Assembly: GCF_001411555.2 (NCBI RefSeq)
Contig: NC_049904.1
Span: 29,401,370 to 29,465,369, forward strand
DNA length: 64,000 nucleotides
Source: Juglans regia
Lineage: Eukaryota > Streptophyta > Magnoliopsida > Fagales > Juglandaceae
Direction: 5' to 3'
Numbering within the stretch: the stretch's first letter is position 1; the number at the start of each line of letters is the position of its first letter. The translations under genes and the position numbers were made by a program. This document shows, one piece after another, positions 59,602-64,000 of this stretch. The notes under the pieces were generated by a model. The model saw nothing but the letters and a program-made list of their open reading frames with translations. It searched no databases and was not told where the DNA came from.

Positions 59602-60588
59602 GGATCTTTCTCTTTGAAATCACTCTCTCAAGCTCTCAAGCCTTTGATCTCTCTCGGGAAAGAAGAAAAGTGTGAGGTGTTTACCCTCTCTCTCTAAAAA
59701 AAAACTAGGCCCTCTCTCTAAAAACTCTCGTCCGAACACAGCTGGGGGAGGGGAAGCTTCGACTTCCTTTTCCCCTTCCTCTCATCCATCTTTTATCGTC
59801 GTCTCCGATGGTTTCCCTTTTGTTTTTGTTTTTTCAAGTTTTTCAGCCAAATAAGGGGAGGGTAGTCGATCCGAGCTTCTCCGGTGACCATCTTCTGACA
59901 CGCATACCATCGGGAGAACCCTCACTTGCCGATTTTGTAGCCGACCGCATTTGGGTGCCATTCGGAGCAGCACATCACATCCATGTGCGGGTTACAGAGA
60001 ATGCATGGCACACTCAAGCCACCTCACATCACACTGTGTTGGTGCCATGTGCGGCAACTCGGGGCCAAGTATACCGGCATTGTTTCGACTGGCAGATTAG
60101 CTCCTTCCCAAAGTGGCGCGTGTCATTCACGCGCCACCACCATTTCCCTTTAATGTTTTTTTCTGGTTCTGTTTGTTTAGTGGTTGTTTGTTGTTTCCAT
60201 TTCTGTATTCCCAATTTAATGTCGGTGTGTTTTTTTGTTGGTATTTGTTTGTTGGGTTTGTTCATAAGTAAAAGAAAGTGAAATAGGCTATTGGACTTAT
60301 GTCCATAGCTAAGTGGGTTCCTCCCTCCTCCGATTAGGAGGATGGATGTGTTGTTCATTTCTCCTCTTTTGGAGGATGGAGTTTGTTTTCGGAGTTTTTT
60401 ATCTCTGTTTTATACAAAGACTAATACTCTCTTTTGAGTCTTATGAAGTACAAACAATGTTCGTCGCATAATATTTGTGTACAAGGAAGTTTACAGTAGA
60501 TGTTAGGTTGGCTTGTAACTTGAGTCACAGATGTAACTTCCTTATGAATGAAATGAAGTCTATTTCCTATTAAAAAAAATAAAAAATA
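59602..60588 (+). mobile_element. Nested poly(A) retroposon, about 1 kb
   Basis: The insert is bounded by a perfect 14-bp direct repeat AAAAAACTAATCAT (59588-59601 and 60589-60602) and ends in AAAAAAAATAAAAAATAAA. Long target duplication plus a 3' poly(A) indicates LINE-mediated retroposition. The 5' side is CT-rich (CTCTCTCTAAAA), like a 5' UTR. The longest frame (59808-60281, plus) matches no family I know. It could be an internally deleted LINE, a processed transcript or a large SINE-like unit. It inserted after the LTR element did. Confidence 0.7.
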
Positions 60589-60933
60589 AAAAAACTAATC
60601 ATTAAAATATGCACTCTTCGCTGACAATAGACAATCTATCAGTCAAACATCTACACAAATAAATAAGCTTAAAATTGAGCTTCACCCTCACCTAATGCGG
60701 TAGAGTACACCTTCCGCCAAAGCAGAGCTCCATGCTCACCTAATGCGGTCAAGTACATCTTCCGCCTATCTCTTCAAGTTGAGCTCTTCACTGCTTTGCA
60801 CAAAACAAACATAAAACTAGAGACCAAACGGGAAACCAAGGGTCAATGTTCAAATTTTATTTTGCAGATTATTGACTTAAAGATTCTCAAGGTCTTCTTG
60901 TCCAACAAATCACCCTTAAGAATTGCAAGCATC

Positions 60934-61544
60934 TGTAGGGGTCAAATCAGTTGACTATAATTTTCTAGATAAAGCCGAAAATCTAAAAGATAAAATCATG
61001 AAGAGATAACAAGTTGATCAGACTCCTAAGATGAAAGACATATAGACTTCTAAAAAAAAATAGATTCAGGCTTCTAAAAAGAAAATGATTCACAAGGCAA
61101 ATTGGACTCAATCACTCTAAGAAAATAGACATATATATATATATATTTATTTATGAGAAGATCCCCCACAAATCTGATAGACTCTCCAAAACTTTCTACA
61201 CAAAATATACCCATAGAAGCTCCATACGCCAAATTTCACCACACATAACGACTCCAAATGATCTCCTCAAAATTCTTCCATTGTATTAAACGATATGCAA
61301 GGTCATGAGAGATTGTAAACTCACCTATCATAGTAGATTTTGCCCCTAAACAACCCGTGGACGTAAGCATTATGCCGAATCACGTAAATTTATATTTCTC
61401 TATATATTTTTTGTTATTTAGCTTATTTATTACCTATTTTATGGATAAACGTGAAGAACACCGTATCAAAAATTGAATCATCTCGTGGGCTGTGGATGAT
61501 TCTTTCCTCCCTTCCGGTCTGTTGTGCAAATTATGGCATTAACA
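60934..61544 (+). repeat. Right LTR
   Basis: 611 bp, direct copy of 56281-56888 with scattered differences, followed by the GTTAG duplication. Confidence 0.88.
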
Positions 61545-61817
61545 GTTAGTTTTTATTAATACATCATGTAGCTAGCCAGGTGGGTAGGATGAACGAAAGG
61601 CAAGATTAGTTTCAAAGCTCCAAAATGGTTTGATACTAATATACAGCAATAAACACTCGCCTCTTTTACAACAAAAAGCAGGATGCAACAACAATAGAAA
61701 TCTCTTCCAAACTAAGCAAGCCTGTTTTCTCTTATTTGTAGTTCTGCTACATGTCCCTGGATTAGAACTCTATATAAATTCCGAACCTGCGGAAAGAAAT
61801 TTTCCAACACCAATCTC

Positions 61818-64000
61818 TTATTGAGGATTTGGAGGGCGGCCGTTAGCAGCAGAAACTCGGGATCCCCACTCCAGCAGCTCTTTGCTGGTGTCATCCTTGT
61901 GCACAAATACTTCAATGAAACATAAAGAATCCTTTTGTGCTCCTGTTGCTGTTGCAATGGCTTCTACCAGTTCATTCTCTGTTTTTACCTGTATTTTTAA
62001 AATAACGGAATCACTTGAAAGAAAGCATATAACAGTAAGAATGAAATGGATACGAAGAAAACAAATTAAATTACAGACTAAGCAATGCTTAATAATGTTC
62101 GATAAAAGGATAAATTTTGGAAGTTAATCACAAACAGAGAATTGTGTTGCAATGACCAAGCTGAGGAAGAGTTATGCATGTGTAGTAAAATGATAAATCA
62201 TTGAGCTCATATCCTCTTAATTATAATATAAGAATCAGAATTCCATCTCATGAATGATGATAACCTTGGCAGTCCAGCATTTGCCCTCGCCATTGTGGAT
62301 GGCATCAACAAGGCCAGTGTAGTCCCAGTTCTTAATCACATTGTATGGGCCATCATGAATCTCAACTTCAATTGTATAACCACCATTATTGATTAGGAAT
62401 ATGATGGTCCTTTGTCCGCATCGAATCATGGTTGAAATATCCTGAGCTGTAACCTGAATAAAACGGAACATTCGTCAATCCATGCTCTATAATCTATAAT
62501 CCAAAACATAGAAATTCCATGGCACGGTTTAGCAATCTGTCATCAGGACCAAGTCAGGGATCCCCACAAATCCCCAAAGCAGGGACAGGAAAGGTTTTGC
62601 TTGGAGGGGACAGGGACAGGAAATAGGCTTACCAGTCCCGTTGCTATCCCTACCACCAGCACAAACGTGCTATAATAGTTTCTATCATAATTATCACTAA
62701 CCTGAAAACTACCATCACCAATACAAGCAATCACACGCTTATCTTTGGCAGCCTGAGCATAACCAAGAGTGGCACCAACTGACCAGCCAATAGATCCATA
62801 TTGCATCTGGAATTCATACCTGAATCCAATCGATATTAAAAAAATGGCACCCTGCTGACTGATAAACATCTCATATTCAAGTATAAAGGGAGCTTAAAGA
62901 AGAGCCTGGCTTACCCACAGTTCTCAGGGAGGCGAAGCTTCTGGCAATTGAACCATGAGTCTCCAGTCTCAGCAATTACTGCAGTGTCTCCACCTAAAAT
63001 CTCCTGTTTAAATCAAATAAAATATTTGATTACTTATAACATGAAAAAAGACGCAGGAAGAAGAAATTGTGTATTACTAAGATTATTTAAAGTTTGGAGC
63101 TCAAAATTAACAACCAAAAATTTCACAATAAAGACCTAACAATTTTTCTAGGAGGATGGTCCAGAAAAAGGAGACATGAAAAAAAGGTTACCATTTGAAG
63201 GACTGGAACACAATCTTACAATCCCAGTGGCATGAAAAAATTGATGAACTATGACGGGCAAGTTTACTAAACCAATAGATGGAATATGCTACACCAACCG
63301 TACTGGATATTAGATGAGAAGAAACAACATAGTAGTTTAAAGGAGTATGTCTTTCATAAACCTCAACGACCTCTCAGAATAAAATGTTTCGTTTTACATA
63401 GCGATTCTTGGGTCTTACCTGAATGTGTTTGAAGAGAACATTGACCCTTAGAGGCTCATCTTTCTCACATCTTAGAGGGATGCCTGGTGGCACAAAGATC
63501 CGGCGGTAATTCTCAAGAGCTGTACTGTTTCTCTTTAGCTTTTTGGCCAATGCACTTAAGAAATCGGCCATGAAAACCCAGCCATAAGAGGGACCATTGG
63601 CTATAGTCACACGATTAGGATGCACCATTATTGCTTTCTCCTTCTTGATCAGCAAGGAGTAACCAACAGAGCTGTAATCATTAAAGATGGGACCAACAAA
63701 AACATAGGCATCGGCAGACTCCACAATCTCCCCAACGAAGCTGGTGCTGACAGCACCCCAATAAGTCCCAATGAAGTGCGGGTGGTGCTCCGGAACTAAC
63801 CCCTTGGCTGAGGGCATGACAGCTATTGGATACCCACTGGCATCTGCAAGCTCTACGAAGGCCTTTTGCGCCTGCCCAAACCTTAACTTGGGCCCACCCA
63901 CAATGACAGGCTTCACAGCTTTATTCAAAAACTCAGCCGTCGCTTCCACCGCTGCTTCTAATCCTTGTTGATTACTAACCCTGCATGAAAAGAGTGGTCA
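61818..64000 (-). CDS. PDC: Pyruvate decarboxylase, 3' part (gene continues beyond the window)
   Basis: Five exons on the minus strand are visible: 63980-63419, 63003-62915, 62819-62702, 62453-62265 and 61988-61818 (stop 61818-61820). All have GT-AG edges and compatible phases and encode about the last 376 residues. The upstream exons lie beyond 64000. Content: the central TPP-fold domain ([33 protein letters not shown]), then the TPP-binding domain with GDGSFQ...NNGGYTIE (the GDG-to-NN motif) and the C-terminus ending GRPPNPQ. The enzyme converts pyruvate to acetaldehyde and CO2 with thiamine diphosphate and Mg2+ in the cytosol, the first step of ethanol fermentation under low oxygen. Everything visible is open and well conserved. 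Confidence 0.95.

Larger units (their letters stand above)
56281..61544 (+). mobile_element. LTR retrotransposon without recognisable gag/pol (LARD-like), 5.3 kb
   Basis: Two direct LTRs (56281-56888, 60934-61544) begin TGTAGGGGTCAAATC and end GGCATTAACA. A perfect 5-bp duplication GTTAG flanks the whole (56276-56280 and 61545-61549). Two bases after the left LTR, TGGCATCGTGATCA starts with the TGG expected of a tRNA primer-binding site. The 4.0-kb interior has no gag, protease, RT or integrase motif but holds tandem repeats and a nested retroposon, as in large retrotransposon derivatives. The LTRs differ by many substitutions and small indels, so the insertion is not recent. It ends 273 bp from the stop codon of the pyruvate decarboxylase gene. 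Confidence 0.85.

Noticed and set aside
1..64000. CRISPR arrays, operons, bacterial ribosome-binding sites, tRNA or rRNA genes
   Set aside because: Plant nuclear sequence. The tandem arrays present are satellites or transposon repeats, and no tRNA cloverleaf or rRNA block was recognised by eye; a tRNAscan run would settle tRNAs.

Overview
This 64 kb window is nuclear DNA from a flowering plant. It shows split genes with GT-AG introns, plant-specific families (trichome birefringence-like, IPGA1/CHUP1-like, SAG39-type papain-like proteases), AT-rich spacers and many plant transposable elements. Gene and repeat style fit a woody rosid, possibly Fagales/Juglandaceae, but that placement is an inference I cannot prove from the sequence.

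Layout. 1.4-4.6 kb (+): a two-exon armadillo-repeat gene. 5.3-17.1 kb: a tandem cluster of papain-like cysteine proteases, made of a 3' pseudogene fragment, one diverged gene (6.3-7.5 kb) and two nearly identical copies (10.0-11.2 and 15.4-16.6 kb). The two copies are separated by a long-terminal-inverted-repeat, Mutator-like element holding a retrotransposon-like ORF. 18.9-21.5 kb (+): a five-exon trichome birefringence-like O-acetyltransferase. 21.5-32.5 kb: a repeat zone with MITEs, a palindromic tandem array, a degenerate full-length L1-type LINE with RNase H, and a hAT-like element containing an 81-bp-arm hairpin. 33.3-36.6 kb (-): a six-exon IPGA1/CHUP1-like gene. 36.6-44.6 kb: about 8 kb with no gene found and several MITEs. 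44.6-48.3 kb (-): autophagy protease ATG4, with a probable 5' UTR exon near 50.1 kb. 50.7-52.8 kb: two Tourist-like MITEs and a 5'-truncated LINE. 53.2-54.5 kb (+): a two-exon class II phospholipase A1. 56.3-61.5 kb: an LTR retroelement without recognisable gag or pol, bounded by a perfect 5-bp target duplication and carrying tandem repeats and a nested poly(A) retroposon. 61.8-64.0 kb (-): the 3' half of a pyruvate decarboxylase gene that continues past the right edge.

The genes do not form one pathway and each appears to be an independent unit. The strongest signals are structural: a probable gene-conversion tract between the two proteases; a third protease with an in-frame stop-free intron next to its catalytic cysteine and substitutions at two normally invariant glycines; a near-perfect hairpin whose arms look like divergent snRNA-type (USE plus TATA) promoters; and several transposons with intact target-site duplications. 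I found no CRISPR array, tRNA or rRNA gene. No wholly new protein system is evident.
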